From Bacteroidota bacterium (lineage in GTDB: Bacteria; Bacteroidota; Ignavibacteria; UBA10030; UBA8401), in assembly GCA_041658205.1 (NCBI GenBank), contig JBBAAO010000001.1:1054001-1118000 (forward strand): a stretch of DNA of 64,000 nt, in the 5' to 3' direction. Shown piece by piece: positions 18,565 through 28,113 of the stretch (positions are counted from its first letter, which is position 1; every line of letters starts with the position of its first letter). The notes beneath the pieces were generated by a model that was not told where the DNA came from, did no database searches, and was given only the letters and a program-made list of their open reading frames with translations. Both the position numbers and the translations under genes were made by a program.

Positions 18565-20691
18565 ATGCGTGCAAAAGTTTTTTTCCTGAGTTTTCTAACA
18601 ATCTCATTGGTTTATTCTCAAGTATTTTGGAAACGGACAGAACCGTATAGCGGTGCATTAAACAAAATGTATTTTGGCGGCGGCGATACAATTTACGGTA
18701 CGCAGAATTCCGGTTTCACTCGTTCGATAGACAATGGCACAACGTGGTCAACGCCGGTGATTGTTGATTACGTCACTGACATGGCGGTTGCACCGAACGG
18801 ATATATTTTCTTGTCGGAAAATCAGAAAAAGATCTCCCGTTCCACAAACAAAGGCACGAGTTGGACAGTTGTCGGGAATGGTATTACACAAACTTCGTGC
18901 AGTAGTGTCATTGCAACGGCAAGTGGTGCGCTGCTTGTTGGTACTGCTGCTGGAATTTATCGTTCAACAAATAATGGGGATGGTTGGCAAAAAATTGCCG
19001 GAGGAGCTCAACTTGGAAGTGATACAACAATTGGAGCATTAGCAACGTACGACGGAAAAACGGTATACGCTTTTACAAGGGTGAATTCCTCTTTTGATTA
19101 CAGTTATGCTGTGCGTTCCACAGACGATGGTGTTACCTGGACGAAGAGTGCAAATAAGTTAGATTCAGTTGCTGTGTATAAAGCAATTGTCCATCCGAAT
19201 GGATCCATTTATGTACGCTCGGGAAATGGGATACGGTATTCCTCCGATGGCGGAAATTCTTGGAGCGCAATTGGTTTTTATCAGCAGTACGTCAACGATC
19301 TTGCGTACGGACCAAACGGAGAAATTTTTGCCGTTGTAGATAATAACAATCTCAACGAAATCTATAAAACAACTAACAATGGAGTTGTGTGGACGAAGAT
19401 AACAACGCCGTTTATCTCCGGCAGCAGTCTTGCGGTAAATAAATCCGGAAATATTTTTCTTGGACAAGACCAAATGTATCGTTCAACAGACGGGGGAACG
19501 ACATGGAAAGGATTACCGGTTTCTTTTCCCAACGTCACATTAATGACGGAAAGTCCGAGACACGAACTATTCTTTACGGCAGGTGGCAGCGCCTATCAGA
19601 AGCTATATCGGTCTTCAGATTTTGGGCAGACATGGAATCCAATGAACACCGGAGTGGTAGGGATTCCTATTGTGGGATTTTATGCAGATACGCTTCTGGT
19701 TGCTGATAACTATTATGCCGCAAAAATTTATCGCTCCATCGATAATGGAAAGTCGTTTAAACCTATTTCCGGGATCACCGTTTTGAGCGGTTATGTGAAC
19801 GCGCTGCTCGGAACATCGTATCAATCGATTATTGCAGGAACATCCACAGGAATTTTTCGAAGTACAAATCATGGGAAAGATTGGTTAAAAGTTTCCAACA
19901 GTCCGTTATCATATCTTTATCAGCTTTCAAACGGAACGATGTTTGGATTTAGAACATTCTTCGGTGCCGGTGTTTTTCGCTCAATCGATAGCGGAAGCAC
20001 GTGGGTTGAATTAAAAAATGGTATCGGAAGTACTTCAATCTACAGCCTCGCATTTGCGCCAAATGGAAATCTTTTCATTGGAGCAAATGGGGGAGCTTTT
20101 CGGTCGACGGATGATGGGGACAATTGGGTTCGTATCGATACGCAAAAAGTAAGTAAACCGTATGGCATTTATATCGCAGTCAATACTGACGGGAAGCTGT
20201 TCTTTGGCGGTGCAAATAGCGGAATCAATTCAAATGTCTATCAATCGACTAATTTTGGCGTAACGTGGAATTTGATTTCCAACAACATTACAACAATTGA
20301 TAATCAAGCCTCGCTACGATCATTGTTCACGTCGTCTAACGGAGATCTTTTTGCCGGCACTTCTTCGGGATTATTTCAAAGTGCGTCGAAGATTACAAAC
20401 ATTCTCGATGCTTCAACATCTGTCCCAGAATCATTCACACTCTATCAGAATTATCCAAATCCGTTTAATCCTTCTACCACAATTCGCTTTACGGTGCGCG
20501 ATGCCGGAATAGTATCAGTAACAGTTTATGATCTAATCGGCAGGAAGATGAAAGAACTCGTGAATTCTTCAATGCAGCCTGGATCATATTCTGTCACCTT
20601 TGATGCATCAAAGTTCTCAAGCGGTATCTATTTCTATTCTTTACGATCCGGAACAAATATTCTTACAAAAAAAATGTCTTTGATACGATAA
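18565..20691 (+). CDS. Secreted sialidase-like-propeller protein with T9SS sorting domain
   Basis: 708 residues, start behind a strong TAAGGAGGGTG ribosome binding site. Signal peptide MRAKVFFLSFLTISLVYSQ. Repeats of the RSTDDGVTW/RSTNNGDGW kind, separated by IFVG/NLFIGA strands, indicate a BNR/VPS10-like propeller. The C-terminal sorting domain opens with LYQNYPNPFNPST and ends YSLRSG...KKMSLIR. This is the fourth cargo protein in this region and resembles the one at 2777-4846 more than its direct neighbour. No enzymatic residues were recognised. Confidence 0.9.
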   Translation: MRAKVFFLSFLTISLVYSQVFWKRTEPYSGALNKMYFGGGDTIYGTQNSGFTRSIDNGTTWSTPVIVDYVTDMAVAPNGYIFLSENQKKISRSTNKGTSWTVVGNGITQTSCSSVIATASGALLVGTAAGIYRSTNNGDGWQKIAGGAQLGSDTTIGALATYDGKTVYAFTRVNSSFDYSYAVRSTDDGVTWTKSANKLDSVAVYKAIVHPNGSIYVRSGNGIRYSSDGGNSWSAIGFYQQYVNDLAYGPNGEIFAVVDNNNLNEIYKTTNNGVVWTKITTPFISGSSLAVNKSGNIFLGQDQMYRSTDGGTTWKGLPVSFPNVTLMTESPRHELFFTAGGSAYQKLYRSSDFGQTWNPMNTGVVGIPIVGFYADTLLVADNYYAAKIYRSIDNGKSFKPISGITVLSGYVNALLGTSYQSIIAGTSTGIFRSTNHGKDWLKVSNSPLSYLYQLSNGTMFGFRTFFGAGVFRSIDSGSTWVELKNGIGSTSIYSLAFAPNGNLFIGANGGAFRSTDDGDNWVRIDTQKVSKPYGIYIAVNTDGKLFFGGANSGINSNVYQSTNFGVTWNLISNNITTIDNQASLRSLFTSSNGDLFAGTSSGLFQSASKITNILDASTSVPESFTLYQNYPNPFNPSTTIRFTVRDAGIVSVTVYDLIGRKMKELVNSSMQPGSYSVTFDASKFSSGIYFYSLRSGTNILTKKMSLIR

Positions 20692-20737
20692 TCCCCAATA
20701 ACTAATAATCACTTAATCACATAACAAAAGGAATACA

Positions 20738-21283
20738 ATGAAACAACTGCTTTTTGCAATAATGCTCATTATGACAATTTCGACGGTTTCCCTTAGTCAA
20801 CGAACGCTGATTAATAAAGGCGATCAATATGCCGGCGTAAAACTTGCGTTAGGTTCAATCGGTGGCGCATCCGTCGGTTTTATCGGTAGTTATGAAATGG
20901 GATTACAGGAAAACATTGGTGTTGGCGGATCACTTGCTTATTCCGGTTACAGCGAAGCATACAATTTTGGAGTTGCTCAGGGTGAATATAATTATACTAA
21001 TATTCTCATTCTTGCAACTGGAACGTATCATATCGACCTTTTGAAAAATGAAAAATTGGATACCTGGGGTGCGCTAAATGTTGGTTATAATGTTGCTTCA
21101 GCAAGTTTTAAGTGGACATCTACGCCGGCTCCGGCGTTTAGCGGACCAGCTGTTACCGCAGGTGGATTTGTTATTGGCCTTTCTGCCAATGCTCGATATA
21201 TGCTCACCGAACAGTTGTTCGCAACAGCAGGCATCGGTTTTGGATTAGGAATCCTAAATATCGGAATCGACTACAAACTGTAA
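20738..21283 (+). CDS. Small outer-membrane beta-barrel protein
   Basis: 181 residues with a signal peptide (MKQLLFAIMLIMTISTVSLSQ) and alternating hydrophobic/polar strands rich in Gly and Tyr (GIGFGLGILNIGIDYKL), typical of an 8-stranded OmpX/OmpW-size barrel. The AAAGGAAT leader fits a ribosome binding site. It follows the T9SS-cargo gene by 46 bases and is followed by an intrinsic terminator at 21475, so it probably closes the cargo transcription unit. Role unknown; a surface porin-like or structural barrel is most likely. Confidence 0.75.
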   Translation: MKQLLFAIMLIMTISTVSLSQRTLINKGDQYAGVKLALGSIGGASVGFIGSYEMGLQENIGVGGSLAYSGYSEAYNFGVAQGEYNYTNILILATGTYHIDLLKNEKLDTWGALNVGYNVASASFKWTSTPAPAFSGPAVTAGGFVIGLSANARYMLTEQLFATAGIGFGLGILNIGIDYKL

Positions 21284-21606
21284 TTTTTTGCTCTTGTCGT
21301 ATAACAACTTTCAGAAGACAATTGCGAAGTTACTTTCGGTAAGGAATACGATTGACTAGTGTCGTTCAATGTTGTCGTTATCAATATTCGAAAAAACAGA
21401 CTTTTGCTCTTTTGAAATCGTCCGCGTATTTCCATCTGGGGAGGTGGGAAATTGAAGGCGGTTTCAAATTACGAAGCGGGATGGTGAAGGCTCATCCCGC
21501 TTTTTATTTTTCTCAGTCTTACAAAAAAATAAAGAATTTCTTTCTTGCGCTCTATTTTTATCTTACCTATATTTTCCAGCCGTTATTCTATCTCCATACC
21601 AAGTCA
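21284..21606. other. 323-base gap with terminator
   Basis: Apart from the terminator at 21475-21507 I recognise nothing. A weak hairpin (TTGAA...TTCAA, near 21452-21468) precedes the terminator. The frame of the downstream alkyltransferase is open through this gap, but it runs across the terminator hairpin, so it is not coding. Confidence 0.6.
21475..21507 (+). terminator. Rho-independent terminator
   Basis: AGCGGGATG (21475-21483) pairs with CATCCCGCT (21493-21501), loop of 9, followed by TTTTTATTTTT. It ends the T9SS-cargo/barrel unit and sits 100 bases before the ogt start. Confidence 0.92.
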
Positions 21607-22116
21607 ATGTCAAAAGTCTACTGCACATCAATCGATTCCAAAATCGGAACCATCTACATCGCATCCACAGAAAAAGGTGTGTGTAAAATCTGTATTCCCA
21701 AAGAAACGAAGAAAGATTTTTTTTCTTGGCTGAGGACAAATTTTAATGATGACGATGTCGTCGATAATAAAAGCCGGAATAAAGAAGTGATCGATCAATT
21801 GACACGGTATTTCAATGGCAAGCTCGCAAAGTTTTCCGCACCGATTGATCTCATTGGAACCTCGTTTCAACTCCGCGTATGGAAAGAATTACGGAACATA
21901 CCCTACGGCACGACAATCTCCTATAAACAACTCGCACGGCGGGCAGGCGTTCCGCGTGGCTTCCAAGCAGTAGGGCTTGCCAATAGCTGCAATCCCTTAC
22001 CGATCATTGTCCCATGCCATCGTGTCATCGGTTCAGACGGTTCATTGACCGGTTATGCTGCCGGAATTAAGACGAAAGAATTTCTTCTCCGTGCCGAAGG
22101 CGCGATACTCATTTAA
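21607..22116 (+). CDS. ogt: Methylated-DNA--protein-cysteine methyltransferase
   Basis: 169 residues from the ATG at 21607. It removes alkyl groups from O6-alkylguanine by irreversible transfer to its own cysteine. The active site IVPCHRVIG is intact, preceded by the helix-turn-helix region (GTTISYKQLARRAGVP, AVGLANSCNPLP) and followed by LTGYAAGIKTKEFLL. The N-terminal ribonuclease-like subdomain covers about the first 80 residues. The length matches Ogt/MGMT single-domain enzymes. The frame continues upstream to 21352 but crosses a terminator, so the later start is chosen. Single-gene unit. Confidence 0.93.
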   Translation: MSKVYCTSIDSKIGTIYIASTEKGVCKICIPKETKKDFFSWLRTNFNDDDVVDNKSRNKEVIDQLTRYFNGKLAKFSAPIDLIGTSFQLRVWKELRNIPYGTTISYKQLARRAGVPRGFQAVGLANSCNPLPIIVPCHRVIGSDGSLTGYAAGIKTKEFLLRAEGAILI

Positions 22117-22290
22117 ATATTCCTCCGAAATTTTCCTTTAAAAACTCACAAATATTCGCCGTGACACTCGTTGCCAAAAAAATCATTCATTTTTTGTATT
22201 CAGTAGTTTGATCTGCGTCAAATAGAAGTTGTAAAAGCACTAAATTATGCTTAACTAACAACAGAAAATAACTTATTCTTAGGGGAAGTT

Positions 22291-22659
22291 ATGGCAAAAA
22301 TATTAGTTGTTGACGACGAAACTTCTATTCGAAATATGATTTCAGCGGTTCTGAAATCGCGAGGACATGAAACAATTGAAGCAGATAATGGAGTAACAGC
22401 GCTTGATCTGATTAAAACGCAATATCCTCAGTTAATTATCAGTGATGTGATGATGTCCAACATGAATGGTTTTATGTTGCGCGAAATACTTCAGCAGGAT
22501 CCGTTGACGGCAAGAATTCCAATGATCATCATAACAGGATTAGCGAACGAAGCGGGGGCTTGGAAATCCGATCCATCCGTAGAATATCTTTCGAAACCGT
22601 TCAAGATAAATGAATTGATGTCTCTTGTGAATCAAAAACTGAATGTAAACGCCGAATAA
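22291..22659 (+). CDS. Stand-alone response-regulator receiver (CheY-like)
   Basis: 122 residues, a receiver domain and nothing else: acidic pair in VVDDE, phospho-acceptor Asp in IISDVMM, Thr in IIITG and Lys in LSKPF. The usual Pro after the Asp loop is replaced (DVMMSNMNG), otherwise intact. A good ribosome binding site (GGGGAAG) precedes the ATG. Without an output domain it must act by protein contact. No kinase is adjacent, and the gaps on both sides (174 and 132 bases) suggest its own transcript. Confidence 0.93.
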   Translation: MAKILVVDDETSIRNMISAVLKSRGHETIEADNGVTALDLIKTQYPQLIISDVMMSNMNGFMLREILQQDPLTARIPMIIITGLANEAGAWKSDPSVEYLSKPFKINELMSLVNQKLNVNAE

Positions 22660-22791
22660 AAAAATTAACACAGTTTTATCATCGATGATGCAACCAAATG
22701 CTTCACACATTGCATCGCCTCTCTTAATTCCGTATTTTCTCTGTACATCGTTTTACTCCTTTTAAATTGAAAGCAAAAGAAATTCCATCGA

Positions 22792-25035
22792 ATGTCTCTA
22801 TTACATCAATTGAATCCTGTTCAACGCGACGCTGCTTCTGTCATTAATGGTCCCGTAATGATCGTTGCAGGAGCCGGTAGCGGTAAAACTCGCGTACTCA
22901 CATATCGAATCGCCCATCTTTTGGAATCTGGTGTTCCACCATACGAAATTCTGGCATTAACGTTTACCAACAAAGCTGCTAAAGAAATGAAAGAACGCAT
23001 CGAGCGGTTGATTGGCCATCAAGCGCACCAGGTCTGGGCTGGAACGTTCCACTCAATCTTCGCCCGAATCCTTCGGCAGGAGTGTGAACCTCTTGGATAT
23101 TCTCGTTCATTTACGATCTATGACACCGATGACTCTCTTGGTGTTATTAAAAATATTATGAACGGAATGAATATATCGCAGCAGCAGTTCAATCCTCGTG
23201 CGGTGATGTCGCGCATCAGCGGTGCAAAGAACCAAATGATTACGCCGAAAGAGTATGAGGATTTTGCAAAAGAGTTTTTTGAAGCCAAGGTCGCGGAGAT
23301 TTATCCGGAATATGTGCAGAAGCTCCATAAAAATAATTCCATGGACTTTGACGATTTGTTATTGAAACCAATTGAGCTGTTCAAGAAGCATGAGCGAGTC
23401 TTGGAGAAATATCAGTATCGATTCAAATACCTTTTAGTGGATGAATACCAGGATACGAACCGTGCTCAATATACATTGATCAATTTGATTGCTCAAAAAT
23501 TCAAAAATATCTGTGTTGTTGGCGATGATGCTCAAAGTATCTATGCATTCCGCGGTGCCGATATTAAAAACATTCTGGATTTTGAACGCGACTACCCGGC
23601 AGCAAAAGTATTTCGGCTGGAACAGAATTATCGTTCCACAAAAACGATTCTATCTGCCGCGGATTCTGTTATCAAGAACAATCGAAATCAAATCCAAAAG
23701 ACATTATGGACAGATAATCCGAACGGAGAAAAGATTACCGTTATTGAAGCGGATGATGACAAAGCCGAGGGAGTACAAATAGCTCATCGCATTCAGGAAT
23801 CCATCACAAAAGAAAAACTTGACCTGAAGCATTTTGCCATTCTCTATCGGACCAACGCACAATCCCGTTCAATAGAAGATGCAATGCGCCGCGCAGGAAT
23901 TCCTTATGTCATCATAGGCGGAGTGGCATTCTATCAACGAAAAGAAATTAAAGATGTGCTTGCCTATCTTCGTCTGATTGTCAATCCCAAGGATGAAGAA
24001 AGTCTCATGCGCGTTATCAATTATCCTGCGAGAGGGATTGGTGACACGACTATTGAAAAACTGTTGGAGCATGCAACCAAAACAAATGCTTCGCTCTTTG
24101 ATGTGGTCAATAATCCCGGACCGATTACAACATTATCGGATCGCGCTAAAAATTCGGTCAAACTATTTGGTGTTTTGATCACAAAGTATGCAGAGTTGAA
24201 ATCGCAAATGTCCGCCAGCGAACTTGCCCGTTCAATTGTGGATGAATTAGGAGTGCTTCGACTCTATAAAGATGAACAGACCCCTGAATCATTAGGTCGG
24301 TGGGAGAACGTTCAAGAATTGCTTTCAGCAATTTCGGAATATGTTGATCAAAATAAAGATAAGGCGACTCTTGAGAATTTTCTGGAAGAGGTTGCGTTGG
24401 TCGCGGCAATTGATTCGATGGTGGATGAAAAGAATGCTGTTACGTTAATGACGCTTCATGCCGCCAAAGGTTTGGAATTTCCCGTTGTGTTCATCTCCGG
24501 AATGGAAGAAGGTTTATTTCCGTTGTACCAAGTCACCCCGGATCCGGGGGAATTAGAAGAAGAACGACGCCTCTGTTACGTCGGTATCACTCGTGCAATG
24601 AAAAAACTCTTTATCACATATGCGAGAATTCGATATCGATTTGGTGATGTAACGTATCCCGTTGTATCTCGATTTTTATCCGAGATCAACGAATCTCTTC
24701 TTGAAAAAGAGACGACTCGTCGTCCGGCATATACTGCCAATGTTGTTTCATCGTTGCAAAGTTCGAGAGATCGATATCTCGGTTCCATTCAAACAAAAAA
24801 AACAGCGAAGAACGAACATTTTACTCCTGACGAAGAGGTCGATTACGACAAAGAATCACAAGAAGAGATTCGATTGAAAGTTGGCGTCTATGTAGAACAT
24901 GAAGTCTTTGGTAGGGGAAAAGTAACAAATCTTAGCGGAAGGGGAGATTCTGCTAAAGCGATTGTAAATTTTCAAAGCGTCGGTCCCAAAAATTTAATGA
25001 TTAAATTTGCACGACTGCGAGTGTTGGGTGCATAA
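22792..25035 (+). CDS. uvrD: UvrD/PcrA-type superfamily I DNA helicase
   Basis: 747 residues, the usual size for UvrD/PcrA. A 3'-5' helicase for excision repair and displacement of proteins from DNA. Motifs in order: Q-motif LNPVQRDA, Walker A AGAGSGKT, LTFTNKAAKEM, motif II LLVDEYQDTN, motif III VGDDAQSIYAFRGA, motif IV FRLEQNYRST, motif V LMTLHAAKGLEFPVVF, motif VI RRLCYVGITRAM. The C-terminal ~50 residues (VGVYVEHEVFGRGKVTNLSG) form the conserved Tudor-like RNA-polymerase-interacting tail of PcrA/UvrD. Its stop overlaps the next start (TAATG), so the following two genes are translationally linked. Confidence 0.96.
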   Translation: MSLLHQLNPVQRDAASVINGPVMIVAGAGSGKTRVLTYRIAHLLESGVPPYEILALTFTNKAAKEMKERIERLIGHQAHQVWAGTFHSIFARILRQECEPLGYSRSFTIYDTDDSLGVIKNIMNGMNISQQQFNPRAVMSRISGAKNQMITPKEYEDFAKEFFEAKVAEIYPEYVQKLHKNNSMDFDDLLLKPIELFKKHERVLEKYQYRFKYLLVDEYQDTNRAQYTLINLIAQKFKNICVVGDDAQSIYAFRGADIKNILDFERDYPAAKVFRLEQNYRSTKTILSAADSVIKNNRNQIQKTLWTDNPNGEKITVIEADDDKAEGVQIAHRIQESITKEKLDLKHFAILYRTNAQSRSIEDAMRRAGIPYVIIGGVAFYQRKEIKDVLAYLRLIVNPKDEESLMRVINYPARGIGDTTIEKLLEHATKTNASLFDVVNNPGPITTLSDRAKNSVKLFGVLITKYAELKSQMSASELARSIVDELGVLRLYKDEQTPESLGRWENVQELLSAISEYVDQNKDKATLENFLEEVALVAAIDSMVDEKNAVTLMTLHAAKGLEFPVVFISGMEEGLFPLYQVTPDPGELEEERRLCYVGITRAMKKLFITYARIRYRFGDVTYPVVSRFLSEINESLLEKETTRRPAYTANVVSSLQSSRDRYLGSIQTKKTAKNEHFTPDEEVDYDKESQEEIRLKVGVYVEHEVFGRGKVTNLSGRGDSAKAIVNFQSVGPKNLMIKFARLRVLGA

Positions 25036-25754
25036 TGGCTAATAACAATTTGCCGACAACGATTGAAAATAAATTTCTCTCCCTTGCGGGAGTGACTGCG
25101 AGTTGTTATGTCATTATCTGGGCATCTCCGATTACATTTTTTTCACGATTAATTTCTGTTGATCAATCTCCGTTCTTTCTTCAATTTGAACAGCATTTTT
25201 GGCAATACCTTTTTGCCTTTATTACAGTTGTCGTTCTTTCTCGAGGACATCTGTGGAGCTATGGTGTTAATTCACAGAATCTGAAAACATCCATGGTATG
25301 GCTCGTTTGGTTATACGGATTTTCCATTCTTGCCACACTTGTTGCAATCGGATTTGGAATCGAAATTCTGCCCGTAGATCCATCCCATGTACCTCACGGC
25401 GGGAAAGAGACAGTGATGGCAATACTCGTGTATTGGATGTCTTCGCCGGTCGCCAATCAAATCCTCTTTTTCGGTTTTGCCCAGACTATTTTGATGAAAC
25501 ATTGGGGGGATTCAACCCATATTGGCAGAATACCCATCTATATATATTTCTCAGCATTGTTATTCGCCGTTGGTGCAACTTCCTCACAGTTTGATCTGGG
25601 ATTATATTCAGCCATTCCAACATTCGCACTCGGAATCTTTTGTGGTATTGTCTATTGGAAGACAAACAGTTTAATTACACCGATGTTGGCGCATGCATTC
25701 TATTTCGGTTTTCCATTATTCATTCATATGATTCGGTCAACAATTCTCAAATGA
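25035..25754 (+). CDS. Multi-pass membrane protein, probably degenerate CPBP (CAAX-protease-like) family
   Basis: 239 residues, about seven membrane helices, little soluble sequence. The C-terminal half (SSPVANQILFFGFAQ, TPMLAHAFYFGF) has the layout of CPBP intramembrane proteins, but the paired Glu residues of the catalytic EExxxR motif are missing; only a late conserved His (AHAF) remains. If the family assignment is right, this member is probably not an active protease. Start overlaps the uvrD stop by one base and its stop overlaps the next start by four (ATGA), showing a tight three-gene operon. Confidence 0.6.
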   Translation: MANNNLPTTIENKFLSLAGVTASCYVIIWASPITFFSRLISVDQSPFFLQFEQHFWQYLFAFITVVVLSRGHLWSYGVNSQNLKTSMVWLVWLYGFSILATLVAIGFGIEILPVDPSHVPHGGKETVMAILVYWMSSPVANQILFFGFAQTILMKHWGDSTHIGRIPIYIYFSALLFAVGATSSQFDLGLYSAIPTFALGIFCGIVYWKTNSLITPMLAHAFYFGFPLFIHMIRSTILK

Positions 25755-27271
25755 AGAAAATTTTTTTCTGTATTATTTTCAGCGGCATTGTATCCGCGCA
25801 GAAGCCGGATGATATTCCATTGGTAAAAATCGGCAATATTACCATTACCAAAACGGAATTCCTTTCTCGGTATGAACTCACACCGGGAATCAACCGACGG
25901 AAGAGTGATACTGAAGCAAATAAAGCAGAATTTCTTCTTTCAATGATTGCCGAAAAACTGCTCATTGTGAAAGCACAGCAGGAAGGGTGGGATAATGATT
26001 CTCTTCTGAATAACGCCGTTAAAGAAATAGAGCGGGCACTGGTTAGAGATGAATTATACCGCCAGGAAGTGCAAAGTAAAATTGTACTTACGGAAACGGA
26101 GATCAATAATTCTGTAAGACGTTCACTGAACGACATGAAAGTCTACTTCCTTTATGCGAAAACAAAAGAAGGAGCTGATTTTCTTTATTCTCAGATTAAA
26201 AAAGGGAAAGTGCTGGAAAGTTTTTCTTTTACGATTGAATCGAAAGATGAATTTGATGGACCGGATTCTGCAATTGCCCGATGGGGAGATGTTGATGCAA
26301 GAATGGAACAGGTTATTTATAATTTGAAATTGAATGAAACTTCAAAACCTGTGCAATTGGAAGATGGATGGTATATAGTGAAGCTGATGGGCAAAACGGT
26401 AACCGTTTTGGTCGGAGATAAAGAACGAAAAGGTGTTCGGGAGAAAGCGGAATCAGTCCTTCGTAAACGTAAAGAACAAAAGCGTATGACGGAGTATATG
26501 AATAAGGAATTACGCGAAATCAAAACAGAAGTGAATGCCCGTTTAATGAAAAGCGTTATCTTCCATATGTGGGATATTGCCCAAAAAAAATATCCCGCGA
26601 TCAACGATACAACAATGTTTTATACCGACAAAAGTGTCATTGACAGTTTGCGAGCTAGAATGACCGATTCCATACACATGCCATTTGTAACATTTCCTCA
26701 TGATTCGTGGACTCTTGAGTTGACGCTTGAAAAGATTGTTGAATCAAACCTTGCCACTCCACGCCCATCCTTAAAAAAAATACGAATGGATGTAGAATTG
26801 CGTCTGCGAGATCTTATTGATCAGGAATATTTGATCCAAACAGCATACAAAAAAGGTTTACACCAATCCGCTACTGTTCGAAATGATTTGAAGGTATGGC
26901 GTGATTCATATCTTTCACAGATGGTAAGAAATAGGACTGAAGATACGGTAGTTGTTTCTCAAAATGATATTGAAGAGTTAAAAAGAATTTTTTATAACGA
27001 TACGTCCATTGTCAATAATAATACTGTGGCAAAAGAAAAAATGAAGCAATTAAAAATTCAAAATAATCTAGATCGATATGTGGGAACGATTGCCAATGGA
27101 ACAGAGATTATATTTTATGAAAAAAATTTTAAGGATGTTCAGGTGAGTTCCACTGCATCTCTTGTCTATCGGTACCTTGGTTTTGGTGGAAGAATGTTTG
27201 CCGTTCCATTCGTTATTCCTCAGACAGGATGGATTAACTACTGGCAAAACAAGGATGTAAAACTTCCGTAA
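25751..27271 (+). CDS. SurA-like periplasmic chaperone with parvulin (PpiC-type) domain
   Basis: 506 residues from the ATG at 25751 that overlaps the preceding stop by four bases; a further upstream opening of the frame lies inside the preceding gene. Signal peptide MKKIFFCIIFSGIVSAQ. Helical SurA_N-like region (about 20-110; VKIGNITITKTEFLSRYE), then a parvulin-type domain at about 115-215 with ARWGDV...DGWYIVKLMG. The rest is helical with no second clear parvulin domain. Such proteins escort outer-membrane proteins through the periplasm, which fits the many barrels and the TonB receptor here. Catalytic parvulin residues are poorly conserved, so isomerase activity is uncertain. Confidence 0.8.
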   Translation: MKKIFFCIIFSGIVSAQKPDDIPLVKIGNITITKTEFLSRYELTPGINRRKSDTEANKAEFLLSMIAEKLLIVKAQQEGWDNDSLLNNAVKEIERALVRDELYRQEVQSKIVLTETEINNSVRRSLNDMKVYFLYAKTKEGADFLYSQIKKGKVLESFSFTIESKDEFDGPDSAIARWGDVDARMEQVIYNLKLNETSKPVQLEDGWYIVKLMGKTVTVLVGDKERKGVREKAESVLRKRKEQKRMTEYMNKELREIKTEVNARLMKSVIFHMWDIAQKKYPAINDTTMFYTDKSVIDSLRARMTDSIHMPFVTFPHDSWTLELTLEKIVESNLATPRPSLKKIRMDVELRLRDLIDQEYLIQTAYKKGLHQSATVRNDLKVWRDSYLSQMVRNRTEDTVVVSQNDIEELKRIFYNDTSIVNNNTVAKEKMKQLKIQNNLDRYVGTIANGTEIIFYEKNFKDVQVSSTASLVYRYLGFGGRMFAVPFVIPQTGWINYWQNKDVKLP

Positions 27272-27311
27272 TATTGGTGCCATTGCGATACACATTTTTA
27301 AAGGAGGACAA

Positions 27312-28088
27312 ATGTGCGGTCGTTATGTTCTTATTGATGGAAAAGTAATCTTTGCCGTTTCTGCGCAATTACAAACGTGGCGCAATCAGGGAAAAGAATT
27401 TGATCTCCTTCCCAAATACGATGCACGACCTACCAGTCTTATGCCTATCGTTGCACAACGGGATAACCAATATCAAGTACAGCTCATGCGCTGGGGATTA
27501 GTGCCGCATTGGAGCAAAGACGGCAAATCAGAATTCTCTACGTTCAACGCAAAATCCGAAACCCTTCACACCAGTAAGCTCTATGCACCATACTATAAAA
27601 GTGCACGATGCCTTGTTCCCGCAGATGGGTTTTATGAATGGAAAAAATATGAGATTGATACTGTGGTGAATGGGAAACCGAAGAGAGTAGAACACAAACA
27701 AAAAATGTTCATCAGCATGAAAGACCGTTCACCGTTTATGATGGCCGGATTATTTTCAGTTTGGAAAAATAAAGATGGTGAGGAGTTCCCTACATATACT
27801 ATCATAACAACATCATCCAATGAAATTATTTCTGGTATTCATGAACGAATGCCTGTCATTCTCGATCAGAATAATTATGAAGTGTGGCTGGATAGGGGAA
27901 TGAATGACATCGATTTTCTTAAGACAATTCTCGTCGCATATCCTTCAGAAAAGATGACCGTATTTCCCGTAGTCAATAGAAGCGAAGAATCTCCGGAGAT
28001 GATCGAAAAGATTGAGTTTGATGTTCCCACTGCGCGCGATTTAATAAAAGTCACGAAACCGATGTCAATAAAGAAATCAAAAAAATGA
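27312..28088 (+). CDS. yedK: SRAP domain protein (YedK/HMCES family)
   Basis: 258 residues. The start is fixed by the catalytic Cys2 of MCGRY, exposed after Met removal, and by an AAAGGAGGACAA ribosome binding site. Other family residues are present: Asn in STFNAKSET, Glu in PADGFYEWKK, His in GIHERMPVIL. The family forms a stable thiazolidine cross-link with abasic sites in single-stranded DNA and shields them. It ends 25 bases from the converging bshA stop. Confidence 0.95.
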   Translation: MCGRYVLIDGKVIFAVSAQLQTWRNQGKEFDLLPKYDARPTSLMPIVAQRDNQYQVQLMRWGLVPHWSKDGKSEFSTFNAKSETLHTSKLYAPYYKSARCLVPADGFYEWKKYEIDTVVNGKPKRVEHKQKMFISMKDRSPFMMAGLFSVWKNKDGEEFPTYTIITTSSNEIISGIHERMPVILDQNNYEVWLDRGMNDIDFLKTILVAYPSEKMTVFPVVNRSEESPEMIEKIEFDVPTARDLIKVTKPMSIKKSKK

Positions 28089-28113
28089 TGTCGGTAAATC
28101 CAATAAAAAATTA

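Noticed and set aside
21352..21606. N-terminal extension of the alkyltransferase
   Set aside because: The open frame crosses a strong terminator and the family starts at the ATG at 21607.
22681..22725. Terminator after the stand-alone receiver
   Set aside because: GATGCAA/TTGCATC can pair over 7 bp, but the loop is 16 bases and no T-run follows.
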